A stretch of DNA of 12,829 bases from an uncultured Clostridia bacterium (GTDB lineage Bacteria > Bacillota > Clostridia > Peptostreptococcales > Anaerovoracaceae). The translations under genes and the position numbers were made by a program. The stretch covers positions 1-12,829 of the forward strand of contig CAKQVC010000031.1 of the NCBI GenBank assembly GCA_934277655.1, written 5' to 3'. Each line of letters starts with the position of its first letter. Within the stretch, counting starts at the first letter, position 1. Shown here piece by piece: positions 1 to 10,802 of the stretch. Below the pieces are notes generated by a model. That model made no database searches. It was not told the origin of the DNA and was given only the letters and a program-made list of their open reading frames with translations.

Positions 1-1
1 C

Positions 2-3000
2 AGGTACTCCAGCACAACAGGTGCTGAAAGTGGATCGACCGGTGGACCAACCATTACTGTCGGCGCTTATGTATCCTTCGAGCAGGAAATCTCAGTTTTC
101 GGCGTTAAGATCGGACAGACGGAAGCAGAGGCAGTTGTGACGCATGGTTTCACCTGGGAGACTGAAAAAACGTCCAGCCTGGAGCAGACCGTTTCCTATA
201 GCGCAACATCAGGCGAAGACAAGGTCGCATTATACTCCATCCCAATGGAAATCTATCAGTACGAATCCTATGTGCCGGATGAAAATGGAAAATATGAAAA
301 AGTATTAACAGAAGTGAACCTTCCGCATGAAGCTTGCGTCAAACTGCTTGACCTAAGCGAATATGAAACGATTGCAGAGGATTACAGCATCCTGCCAACA
401 ATTGCGGAAAGCGTGCTTCGCCATGAAATCGGCGATCCATCCAGCTACCCATCAAGTACGGCAGGTTACAATGTCATCGCACAGTATAACGGAACACCTG
501 CATCCGTAGGTTTCACTTCCAAGGGTGGAGGAGATACTATCACTCAGGAAATCGCCATGTCTAAGAGTAACAGCAACAGTTACTCGTATGTGGGCACTGT
601 GGAAGCGAAAGCAGGTGCCGGCGCCGGAGGTGTGACCGTAGGAGTCATTGCCGGTTTTGAGGGAACGGGCGGAACGGTACACATTACTACCGAAGGCAGT
701 TCCTTCTCCGGAGAACTGCAGGCAATGCCGGCAGAAGCAAAACCATACGGTTACAATATGAACTGGAAGATATTCTGCTACAAATACAAGGGTGCCGACA
801 TGGAATTCCCTGTAGTAAGTTATCTGGTAACAGACGTGCAGCAGCCAGCTTCACTGCCGGAAGACTTTGAGCAGAACGTGGCAGAAACTACTGCCGACTC
901 AGTAACTCTGACTTGGACATACGACAAATTCGTATCAGGATTCCAGCTCTACAGATACTATGAATTCCCTGACGGAAGCGGAAGCTATCGTTTGGAATAC
1001 GTTCCTTTCTCCAAGGGCGTGAAAAATGGTGACAAATACGAATTCACTTACACTGACAAGGGTCTGAGCCCATATACGGAATACAAGTATCAGATTCAGA
1101 CAGAATCCACATACAATCCTAAGGTAAGTATCTACAGCGAGCCTATTTCATGCAGAACCAAGACGACGGTAGGATATCCGCAGATGACGGTATCGGGACT
1201 TGTTAAAGATGGCAAGGACAAGGGCAAGCTGGCAATCTATCCGGATGCTGAAGGTGAGGCGATTGTAACAGTTGCTGAAGAGACAAAGTACAAGAGTCTT
1301 TCATACCAGTGGCAGAAGCTGGTCGGAGGCGAATGGAAAAACATGCCGGCCTTCAAGACCAATAAACTGACTATCGCCAATGCATCAGCTGCTGATAAGG
1401 GAACTTACAGATGTAGAGTCAATGCAATTTACTTTGACACAACTTCTCAGAAAGAGTTCTCAATTTCAGCTTACACAGATGCTTTCGAAACCGTATATAC
1501 CAAGAGAACGCCGGAGGTTGTTTTAACAGCAAAGGCCCAAAAGTATGGCGAGAAACTAGATATAAACGGAATCCATGCAGAAGTGGAAATTCATTCTGCA
1601 AATTACAATAATACGACTGCCCCTACCGGAAATGTAACAATTACCATTGAGGGTAAGGACTATGAAAATACAAGAGTGGTTGCGTTAACGCCAAGCACAG
1701 GCACGAAGTCCTTCAATATGGGTAATGATGTATCCGAGAACAAGTATTACTCAGAGGCAAGGCTTGATGTACAGGGCTTGGCAGAAGGCACCTACACTGT
1801 AAAATACTATTACGGCGGAGACAGTGTTTTCAAAGACAAGACTCAGGAAATCGGACAGATTGTGGCAGTAGGCAGCGCAAACGGCTATGTGCTTAACATG
1901 AAAAATGCTGCCGAGCAAACAGTAACTAAGTTCACATACGGCGATGAAATAGTTCCTACACTATACACAGTAGCAGCTGGAACATCCGACACAACAGAAG
2001 TAAAAGACGCTGTTACTTACAAGTACAAGACTTCACAAAATGCTTCATTGGGGGAATTCACTGTTGGACAAAAACTCGATGCAGGAAAGTACATGATGTA
2101 CGCATACACATCGAACGATGCTAATGCAGAACCGGTGGCTTCTGCAGCGTTCACTGTGGAGAAGAAAGCGTTGATCGTTTCTGCTAAAGCAAAAGATAAT
2201 GTTTCTGATATAAACGCAACTCCTCCAGAGCTGGAGACAAATGTTGCAGGCGTGACAGCGGCAGACCTAGATGTTGTATACAAGGCATATAACTCAGCAG
2301 GCAACGAGACAACGCTTAGTAACGACGATCCTGGTAATTACACAATTATGCCATGCTTCAAGGAAAACGCATCAGAAGCTAAACGCGCAAACTACGACGT
2401 AAGCTTCGAAAGCGCAGTGTACACCGTAATCGGTCAGACTTATGAGCTGAATGTTTCTGCAGAAAAATATACAGATACGAATAACGTTTCTAAGGATGTA
2501 GGTACTGCAGCAATCAGCGAAAACGGTTTAGCTACAGGCAAATACACAAAGGGCACCACTGTTCAGTTATTTGCAACGCCTGACGAGGGCTACGAAGTAG
2601 AAAAGTGGGTTGTGAATGCTGTTGGATATGAAGAAGCAACCTATACGGCAGATGAGCTTCAGAATCCGAATAGATTGAATTTGGCTATGAATCCAGGCAC
2701 AACAACGGTCAAGGTTTACTTTAAGGTAAAGAAAACACGCCTTAACCTGATCAAAACCGATGGAGGAGATATCACCTGCACAGATGAAAACTTTGAATCA
2801 GGAGCAATTGTAAGCCGCGGAGCAGACCTTGAATTCAAGGCTACGCCAAAGGCAGGCTATACTTTCGGACAGTGGATCATAAGCGAAACAGGATTCAACT
2901 CAGTGTACAAGAAGGGAACTGTCGCGGAAGACGGAACCAGCTCCATTACTATTACCATGGGCACCAACGACATCGGTCTGCGGGCAACCTTCGTAAGAGA

Positions 3001-5845
3001 CAGCTACAGAGTCGAGTTGAGTGGTAATGTTACAGCTTACTACGAAAAGAAAAGCAACGACGGAACTTCTCATGAAAAGATTTATATCACAAGCGGTGCA
3101 GAGGTAAAAGGTGATACAGAAATTCACATTGCGCCTAAGACCGGATATGTAGCAGCAGAAAACGCTTTCATCACTATTAATGGAGAGCCAACAGATAGCA
3201 ACACATCTTACAAGTTCAACCTAACTGAAAATACTACAATCAGTCTCGACACTGTAAGAGAAAGCTATAAGGTAGAAGCTGCTGCTGAAACTGCAACTGA
3301 AGGCGTAGCAGGTGGTAAGGTTGTCATCACAGCCGATGGAACTGAAGTAGAATCAGGCAATAATGTAGATGGCGGAAGCAAGGTTGTATTCAAGGCCATT
3401 GCAGACAGAGGCTTCGTATTTGACCACTGGGTAATCGGCGGCGATACAAGCAAGACTGCAGACGAATACGTTATAGACGAAATCGGCGCAGCAACTACAG
3501 TAAAAGCAGTATTCAAGGAAAACAGCAAGAATACCTTAACAGGTAACGTTTCTCCAGAAAGCCGCGGAAAACTGGTTTACACCTTATATGACATTTACGG
3601 CAATGTTCTTGAAGAAAACAAGGATTACGAAAAAGCTATTGAGATGTACAAGGGTGAATCCATCGACATCAAAGTCGCCCCGGCAGCAGGCAGCATGGTT
3701 GAACAGTGGATCATGAAGGAAGGCACAGACGAAAAGAAATTCGTTTCTGCCTCCAAGAATTATCCCGGCGGCAGGATTACCATGGATGACAGTGCTCTGG
3801 AAATTCAGGCAGTAATGGTTTCCAGTACATCATACGAGCTGTACTTCCACGCAGCTGATTCCAATGACGGTACAATGACAGTTACTTCTGATGGAACTGA
3901 GATTCAGACCGGAGACATAATCCCGGGTGGTGCAGACGTCGTATTCTCAGCGGAACCGGCAGATGGCAAGATGGTTGATTACTGGACTATAACCAAGGGA
4001 GCAGCAAGCGTTCAGCCAACAGAAGAAAACACAATTAAGGTAACAGATAGCGACGGTGACATTATGGTAGACCCTGTATACCGCGTTGATGGATACAAAG
4101 GAAATCAGACCGTAAGAGTTTACTTCAAGGATAAAGAAACGAAAAACATCAGCGTTACAGGCAGCAATGCTTCCGTAGAGTTCACATATGTAACTCCAAT
4201 CAAGAAGGAAGATTCAACAAATCCGGCAGGTTCATCAGTAGAGGCAAGAACAGGCGGAACTGTGAAACTGACTCTGACTCCTAACTCAAATTGTGCAACT
4301 TCGCTCAATGATGTTAAGGCAGCGTTCAGCGGATGCAGCGGGGCTGTAGAAGCAAGCTACGACAACGGAGTTTACTCCATCGTTCTAAAGGGCATCACAG
4401 AAGAAAAATCTGTGAACGTTGATAATTTTGTTAACAAACTTGTGAAGGTTGACGCTGGCGGAAAAAATTACACTGCAGGCACTATCAAAACAGACAAAAT
4501 CGCCGATGGCGCAGCTGTTGGTTTTGTCAGAGTAGGCAGCAACGTAAGCTTCAAGCTGACGCCTAACAGTGGATACCGGCCGGACGAAGCGAAACTGCAG
4601 GCGTGGGTTGCTGGTGTAAAGATCGAGGACGCATGCAATGAGCTTAGCTTTAACATTAACGCCGACAAAACTGTAGACGTTGAAATCACAGGCATCAAGG
4701 CGAACGTTGCAACTGCAAATGAACTGTTTGAAGCCATTCCGTTCAGCGGCGGCGGTGGTGTAGTACCTGTAGCACCTGAGCAGAAGCCGACAGAAGATAA
4801 AAACAAAATCACTGTAGAGGAAACTGTAAATGGTGAAGGTCAGAAGATCGTTAAAATTACCGCTAAGGCAGATGCTGTCAAGAGTAAGGATGAAAAATCA
4901 GTTGAACTTCAGCTTAGTGCTGAGCAGAAGGAAGCTTTAATGAAGAGGGCAATTGAAGAAAAGGCTGACATTATCATCATTAAGAATGACAAGCTAGATG
5001 CTGAAATGGAAAAAATCTCTGATTCTATGAATGTAAAACTTGATGCTGACCTTGTGAAAAACATTATCAATAAGGTTAACGCAGAGATTGCTATTGAAAC
5101 TCCTGTAGGTAACCTGAAGTTTGATAAGAAGGCATTGGAAGCAATTCAGAAGCAGATTGGCGATGCTGATCAGCTTACCTTCAAGCTAAATGTTGAAGAA
5201 GTTAGCGACTACAGCAAGATCATAGGAGATACAGGCTATGTGATTTCACTAGAACTTCTAGCTGGCAAGAAAAAGATCAAAGACTTTGGAGACGGCAAAG
5301 CTGAAATCAAACTTGAAATCACTAACAACTTACTAGGCAGAGAATTAGTTGCTTTGTATATTGGAGAAAAGGGCAAAATCGAAAAATTCGATGGCAAGAC
5401 TGTAATCGAAAAGTTCACAGACGAAAACGGCAAAGAATCAGAAGTTAAATACTTCACCTTCGAAACAAGCCACTTCTCCGTATATGCACTAGCTGAAAAA
5501 GCAGAGGTTGACGCTTACGAAAAAACGCAGAAAACCATTACCGGAGTTAAGAAAACAAGCGTAAAACTTACAGCGGCATCAACTGCAAAGAAGAAAGCAA
5601 AGCTTACCTGGAAAAAATCTAAAGGATATAAGGCAGATGCTTACGAGGTATATCGTGCAACTTCAAAGAATGGAAAATATGTAAAAGTATTTACGACCAA
5701 GAGAGCAGCTGCACTTAGTTATACTGGAAGCAAGAACCTGAAATCCGGTAAAAAGTATTATTTCAAAGTCAGAGGTGTGAGAACCATTGATGGCAAGAAA
5801 TACTACACGAAGTGGTCAAACATTTCATCCCTTAAGATTCAATAA
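2..5845 (+). CDS. Giant multidomain surface/secreted protein, 5' end missing (1947 codons visible)
   Basis: The frame is open from base 2 to the TAA at 5843-5845, so the gene starts before the window. The GTG at 137 has no ribosome binding site and lies inside a continuous beta-rich domain, so it is not the start. Visible modules by base: about 50-845, Ser/Thr-rich alternating strands with a Gly-rich stretch (AGAGAGGVTVGVIAGF); 848-1165, FnIII-like (SVTLTWTYDK, SPYTEYKYQIQ); 1170-1495, Ig-like (SYQWQK, DKGTYRCRV); 1500-1885, bacterial Ig-like (GTYTVKYYYGGDSVFKD); 1890-2435, two MBG-like modules (VEKKALIVSAKA); 2441-4710, about eight divergent InlB/Flg_new-like repeats, several with GYxFxxWxI cores (GYTFGQWIIS, GFVFDHWVIG); about 4740, a GGGG linker; 4793-5510, a domain ending TFETSHFSVYALA, which often precedes cell-wall anchors; 5540-5842, a Lys-rich FnIII-like end (SGKKYYFKVRGVRTIDGKKYY). 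There is no LPXTG, SLH or membrane anchor. The likely role is adhesion or interaction with host or neighbouring cells; this is inferred from architecture only. Confidence 0.85.
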   Translation, partial: RYSSTTGAESGSTGGPTITVGAYVSFEQEISVFGVKIGQTEAEAVVTHGFTWETEKTSSLEQTVSYSATSGEDKVALYSIPMEIYQYESYVPDENGKYEKVLTEVNLPHEACVKLLDLSEYETIAEDYSILPTIAESVLRHEIGDPSSYPSSTAGYNVIAQYNGTPASVGFTSKGGGDTITQEIAMSKSNSNSYSYVGTVEAKAGAGAGGVTVGVIAGFEGTGGTVHITTEGSSFSGELQAMPAEAKPYGYNMNWKIFCYKYKGADMEFPVVSYLVTDVQQPASLPEDFEQNVAETTADSVTLTWTYDKFVSGFQLYRYYEFPDGSGSYRLEYVPFSKGVKNGDKYEFTYTDKGLSPYTEYKYQIQTESTYNPKVSIYSEPISCRTKTTVGYPQMTVSGLVKDGKDKGKLAIYPDAEGEAIVTVAEETKYKSLSYQWQKLVGGEWKNMPAFKTNKLTIANASAADKGTYRCRVNAIYFDTTSQKEFSISAYTDAFETVYTKRTPEVVLTAKAQKYGEKLDINGIHAEVEIHSANYNNTTAPTGNVTITIEGKDYENTRVVALTPSTGTKSFNMGNDVSENKYYSEARLDVQGLAEGTYTVKYYYGGDSVFKDKTQEIGQIVAVGSANGYVLNMKNAAEQTVTKFTYGDEIVPTLYTVAAGTSDTTEVKDAVTYKYKTSQNASLGEFTVGQKLDAGKYMMYAYTSNDANAEPVASAAFTVEKKALIVSAKAKDNVSDINATPPELETNVAGVTAADLDVVYKAYNSAGNETTLSNDDPGNYTIMPCFKENASEAKRANYDVSFESAVYTVIGQTYELNVSAEKYTDTNNVSKDVGTAAISENGLATGKYTKGTTVQLFATPDEGYEVEKWVVNAVGYEEATYTADELQNPNRLNLAMNPGTTTVKVYFKVKKTRLNLIKTDGGDITCTDENFESGAIVSRGADLEFKATPKAGYTFGQWIISETGFNSVYKKGTVAEDGTSSITITMGTNDIGLRATFVRDSYRVELSGNVTAYYEKKSNDGTSHEKIYITSGAEVKGDTEIHIAPKTGYVAAENAFITINGEPTDSNTSYKFNLTENTTISLDTVRESYKVEAAAETATEGVAGGKVVITADGTEVESGNNVDGGSKVVFKAIADRGFVFDHWVIGGDTSKTADEYVIDEIGAATTVKAVFKENSKNTLTGNVSPESRGKLVYTLYDIYGNVLEENKDYEKAIEMYKGESIDIKVAPAAGSMVEQWIMKEGTDEKKFVSASKNYPGGRITMDDSALEIQAVMVSSTSYELYFHAADSNDGTMTVTSDGTEIQTGDIIPGGADVVFSAEPADGKMVDYWTITKGAASVQPTEENTIKVTDSDGDIMVDPVYRVDGYKGNQTVRVYFKDKETKNISVTGSNASVEFTYVTPIKKEDSTNPAGSSVEARTGGTVKLTLTPNSNCATSLNDVKAAFSGCSGAVEASYDNGVYSIVLKGITEEKSVNVDNFVNKLVKVDAGGKNYTAGTIKTDKIADGAAVGFVRVGSNVSFKLTPNSGYRPDEAKLQAWVAGVKIEDACNELSFNINADKTVDVEITGIKANVATANELFEAIPFSGGGGVVPVAPEQKPTEDKNKITVEETVNGEGQKIVKITAKADAVKSKDEKSVELQLSAEQKEALMKRAIEEKADIIIIKNDKLDAEMEKISDSMNVKLDADLVKNIINKVNAEIAIETPVGNLKFDKKALEAIQKQIGDADQLTFKLNVEEVSDYSKIIGDTGYVISLELLAGKKKIKDFGDGKAEIKLEITNNLLGRELVALYIGEKGKIEKFDGKTVIEKFTDENGKESEVKYFTFETSHFSVYALAEKAEVDAYEKTQKTITGVKKTSVKLTAASTAKKKAKLTWKKSKGYKADAYEVYRATSKNGKYVKVFTTKRAAALSYTGSKNLKSGKKYYFKVRGVRTIDGKKYYTKWSNISSLKIQ

Positions 5846-5896
5846 ATAAAATTCAGGCAGGTATTCTGTCTGAGAAAGCAGAATCCTTAATCCCAC

Positions 5897-5928
5897 GAAA
5901 ACCCCCGCAGACCATGCGGGGGTTTTTA
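5897..5928 (+). terminator. Intrinsic terminator of the surface-protein gene
   Basis: A perfect 9-bp GC-rich stem (ACCCCCGCA at 5901-5909, TGCGGGGGT at 5915-5923) closes a GACCA loop. It is extended by A:T pairs and followed by a T-run. It begins about 50 bases after the TAA. The A-run before the stem means it could also stop transcription from the other side. Confidence 0.93.
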
Positions 5929-5931
5929 TAG

Positions 5932-5981
5932 GAGTGTGCGCTCATGAATATTGTATTCATTTGTGTACACTCTTGTTTTTT
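5932..5981 (+). terminator. Second long hairpin with T-tract (tandem terminator or operator)
   Basis: Bases 5932-5972 form a 41-base inverted repeat centred on 5952. The inner arms ATGAATA and TATTCAT are separated by TTG. After a 2x2 internal loop, the outer arms GAGTGTGCGC and GTGTACACTC pair over 10 bp, counting two G.U pairs. The right arm runs directly into TTGTTTTTTTG, which fits a weaker intrinsic terminator right behind the first one. Because the inner arms form a perfect DNA palindrome, a protein-binding site is the alternative. Confidence 0.6.
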
Positions 5982-6001
5982 TGTAAAAATTATGATAGAT
6001 T
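5973..6001 (+). promoter_or_regulatory. Possible PFOR promoter (weak match)
   Basis: TTGTTT at 5973-5978 and TAGATT at 5996-6001 are separated by 17 bases and match the vegetative -35 and -10 elements at 3/6 and 4/6 positions. TATGAT at 5991-5996 is an alternative -10 but has no -35 at a good distance. The gap between the terminators and PFOR is very A/T-rich, so chance matches are likely. A promoter should lie between about 5973 and 6080. Confidence 0.3.
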
Positions 6002-6041
6002 AGATACATCATTTTGTTGTAAAAAGACAAAAAATAAAAAA

Positions 6042-9638
<3,597 letters not shown>

Positions 9639-9685
9639 GCAAATACTGATAATCCAACGTAAAGAAATAAACAAGCGAGAAAGTT

Positions 9686-9743
9686 CCCCCTCCTGCGGCA
9701 ATGCGATGTCCTTGGCACCAAAAGCCGCAAGGGGGTATTTTCT
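9686..9743 (+). terminator. Intrinsic terminator after PFOR
   Basis: The left arm CCCCCT-CC-TGCGGC (9686-9699) pairs with the right arm GCCGCAAGGGGG (9724-9735). This gives 12 bp with a two-base bulge around a 24-base loop, followed by TATTTTCTT. It starts about 48 bases after the PFOR stop. Confidence 0.88.
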
Positions 9744-9756
9744 TAAAAGCAAAAAT

Positions 9757-9876
9757 ATGGTACAATGGTTCTAACGATTGTATATGCGGCGTTGCCGTAA
9801 GGTAAGAACCATTGAACCACGCATATGAAAAACTTAGGGCATGGCATAATGGTTCTAACGATTGTATATGCGGCGT
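9757..9876. repeat. 36-base direct repeat, two copies 84 bases apart (9757-9792 and 9841-9876)
   Basis: The copies share 29 identical bases (9764-9792 and 9848-9876). With the preceding seven bases they form a 36-base unit with two differences (ATGGTAC versus ATGGCAT). Each copy opens with TGG followed by TACAAT or CATAAT, which looks like an extended -10 element. Each also contains ATGGTTCTAACG, the start of a short reading frame. The copies flank a segment complementary to parts of both. No transposase or longer terminal inverted repeats are visible. Confidence 0.9.
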
Positions 9877-9930
9877 GCTAACGAACGCAGAGCAGATGAA
9901 GTGTTACCAAAAAGGAAAGGCGGATATAAA
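9763..9930 (+). promoter_or_regulatory. Structured leader upstream of the CatA-like gene
   Basis: The order of complementary segments is A1 (CAATGGTTCT, 9763-9772), B1 (ATATGCG, 9782-9788), A' (AGAACCATTG, 9805-9814), B' (CGCATAT, 9820-9826), A2 (9848-9856) and B2 (9866-9872). A' can pair with A1 or A2, and B' with B1 or B2, so alternative hairpins or an H-type pseudoknot are possible. A small CGGC-GTT-GCCG hairpin (9787-9797) lies inside the first loop. Leader attenuation is well known for cat and other resistance genes of Firmicutes, which makes a regulatory role plausible here. The mechanism is inference. The ribosome binding site of the downstream gene is AAAGGAAAGGCGG at 9911-9923. Confidence 0.5.
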
Positions 9931-10569
9931 ATGAGCTTCATTAAGATTGATATGGAAACATGGCCCAGAAAAGAACATTATCAATATTACACTACCCAGC
10001 TCAAAACCAGCTATCAGGTCAATGTCAATCTGGACGTGACGGAGCTGCGACAGTTTTGCAAGGAAAGAAAGCTGCGGTTTTATCCTATGATGATTTATTA
10101 CATTATGAAGGTAATAAACGAAATTCCGGCTTTCCGCATGGCTGTCAACGAAAAGGACGAACTGGGGTATTATGATGTCAGCCACCCACAGTATACGATC
10201 TTCCACGAAGATGACTGTACCTTTTCTGATATCTGGACTTATTACGATGATGACCGGGAAAAATTTTACCGGGACTGTGTGCAGGATATGGAAAACTGCA
10301 AGGACATAAAAGGTGTTAAAGCCAAAGCCGGCTGTCCGCAGGCATTTACCTGCATCTCCTGTGTGCCGTGGTTGCATTTTACCGGAGTCAGTCATGACAC
10401 ACCGGGACCAGGACCATTTTATGTGCCAGTCATAACTTTTGGTAAATATGAAGAAAAAAACGGCCGGTACGAAATGCCGTTTTCTGTTTTTATCAATCAC
10501 GCTGCCGCAGACGGATATCACACATCCATGCTCATCAACCGGATCCAGGAAGAAATCAGCCACCCATAG
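9931..10569 (+). CDS. CatA-like (chloramphenicol acetyltransferase family) O-acetyltransferase, 212 aa
   Basis: The protein belongs to the CAT fold family, which transfers acetyl from acetyl-CoA to a hydroxyl group in the cytoplasm as a trimer. Its length (212 aa) is normal. The N-terminus MSFIKIDMETWPRKEHYQYY fits the family opening (ID..W.RKEHF). ISCVPWLHFTG (residues 142-152) corresponds to the ISxxPWxxFTG region holding the transition-state serine (Ser143 here). The catalytic motif is NHAAADGYH, with His190 and Asp194 at the HxxxD positions. Classical CATs read HHxxxDG, so the first His is replaced by Asn189 while the catalytic base is kept. The ATG at 9931 is chosen for the purine-rich ribosome binding site and the family start. 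An in-frame ATG at 9868 would add 21 basic residues and lies inside the repeat. No terminator is seen before the symporter gene. Chloramphenicol may not be the substrate; chromosomal relatives often have unknown acceptors. Confidence 0.88.
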   Translation: MSFIKIDMETWPRKEHYQYYTTQLKTSYQVNVNLDVTELRQFCKERKLRFYPMMIYYIMKVINEIPAFRMAVNEKDELGYYDVSHPQYTIFHEDDCTFSDIWTYYDDDREKFYRDCVQDMENCKDIKGVKAKAGCPQAFTCISCVPWLHFTGVSHDTPGPGPFYVPVITFGKYEEKNGRYEMPFSVFINHAAADGYHTSMLINRIQEEISHP

Positions 10570-10692
10570 CAAAACAAGCTACACAACAGAATAAAACTAG
10601 AAAGAAGGACATCAAAAGCTAATGAAAGAAACACAAGAAGTGCAACAAGACAGACGTTTAAAAGAGAAGAGGAACTGAAAACAACAGAAAAA

Positions 10693-10708
10693 TTCTGAGA
10701 ACTCAGAA
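10693..10708. repeat. Perfect palindrome TTCTGAG-AA-CTCAGAA
   Basis: The seven-base arms are separated by two bases, too tight for a good RNA hairpin loop but well shaped as a dimeric protein-binding site. It sits about 50 bases upstream of the extended -10 at 10755. The binding protein is unknown. Confidence 0.55.
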
Positions 10709-10754
10709 AAATTTGAAAAATCGAAATTCTTTCATAGCCAAGAATCCTTTGATA

Positions 10755-10763
10755 TGTTACAAT
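10755..10763 (+). promoter_or_regulatory. Extended -10 promoter of the symporter gene
   Basis: TGTTACAAT is a TGn-extended -10 element (TACAAT at 10758-10763, 5/6 match). No good -35 lies 16-18 bases upstream, which extended -10 promoters can tolerate. Transcription would start near 10770, giving a short leader of about 33 bases. Confidence 0.5.
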
Positions 10764-10775
10764 AGGTAATACCTA
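10763..10775. promoter_or_regulatory. Perfect palindrome TAGGTA-A-TACCTA at the predicted start site (putative operator)
   Basis: This 13-base perfect palindrome begins at the last base of the -10 element and covers the expected +1. A bound repressor there would block initiation. The core GGT-N3-ACC resembles operators of FadR-subfamily GntR regulators, but the match is short and no such regulator is in the window. Confidence 0.45.
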
Positions 10776-10802
10776 GTTTTTAACTGGAAGAGGAGAATTT
10801 AT

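Larger units (their letters stand above)
10570..10802. other. A-rich intergenic gap between acetyltransferase and symporter genes
   Basis: This 233-base gap is strongly A-rich on the plus strand and holds no gene I can support. It contains no hairpin with a T-tail, so the acetyltransferase transcript may continue into the symporter gene. It holds two short perfect palindromes (10693-10708 and 10763-10775) and an extended -10 promoter, listed separately. AGGAG at 10791-10795 is the ribosome binding site of the symporter gene. Confidence 0.7.

Noticed and set aside
137..139. GTG as start of the surface protein
   Set aside because: The reading frame and its beta-strand pattern continue without a break to base 2, and there is no ribosome binding site.
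9868..9930. Upstream in-frame ATG for the acetyltransferase (21 extra residues, MRRANERRADEV...)
   Set aside because: It lies inside the direct repeat, has no ribosome binding site, and the added basic tail is not part of the family; the ATG at 9931 has a good site and matches the family N-terminus.
10622..10678. 18-codon frame MKETQEVQQDRRLKEKRN between the acetyltransferase and symporter genes
   Set aside because: A weak AAGGA site is 12 bases upstream, but the peptide is low-complexity and charged, as expected from A/G-rich spacer DNA; no support beyond that.
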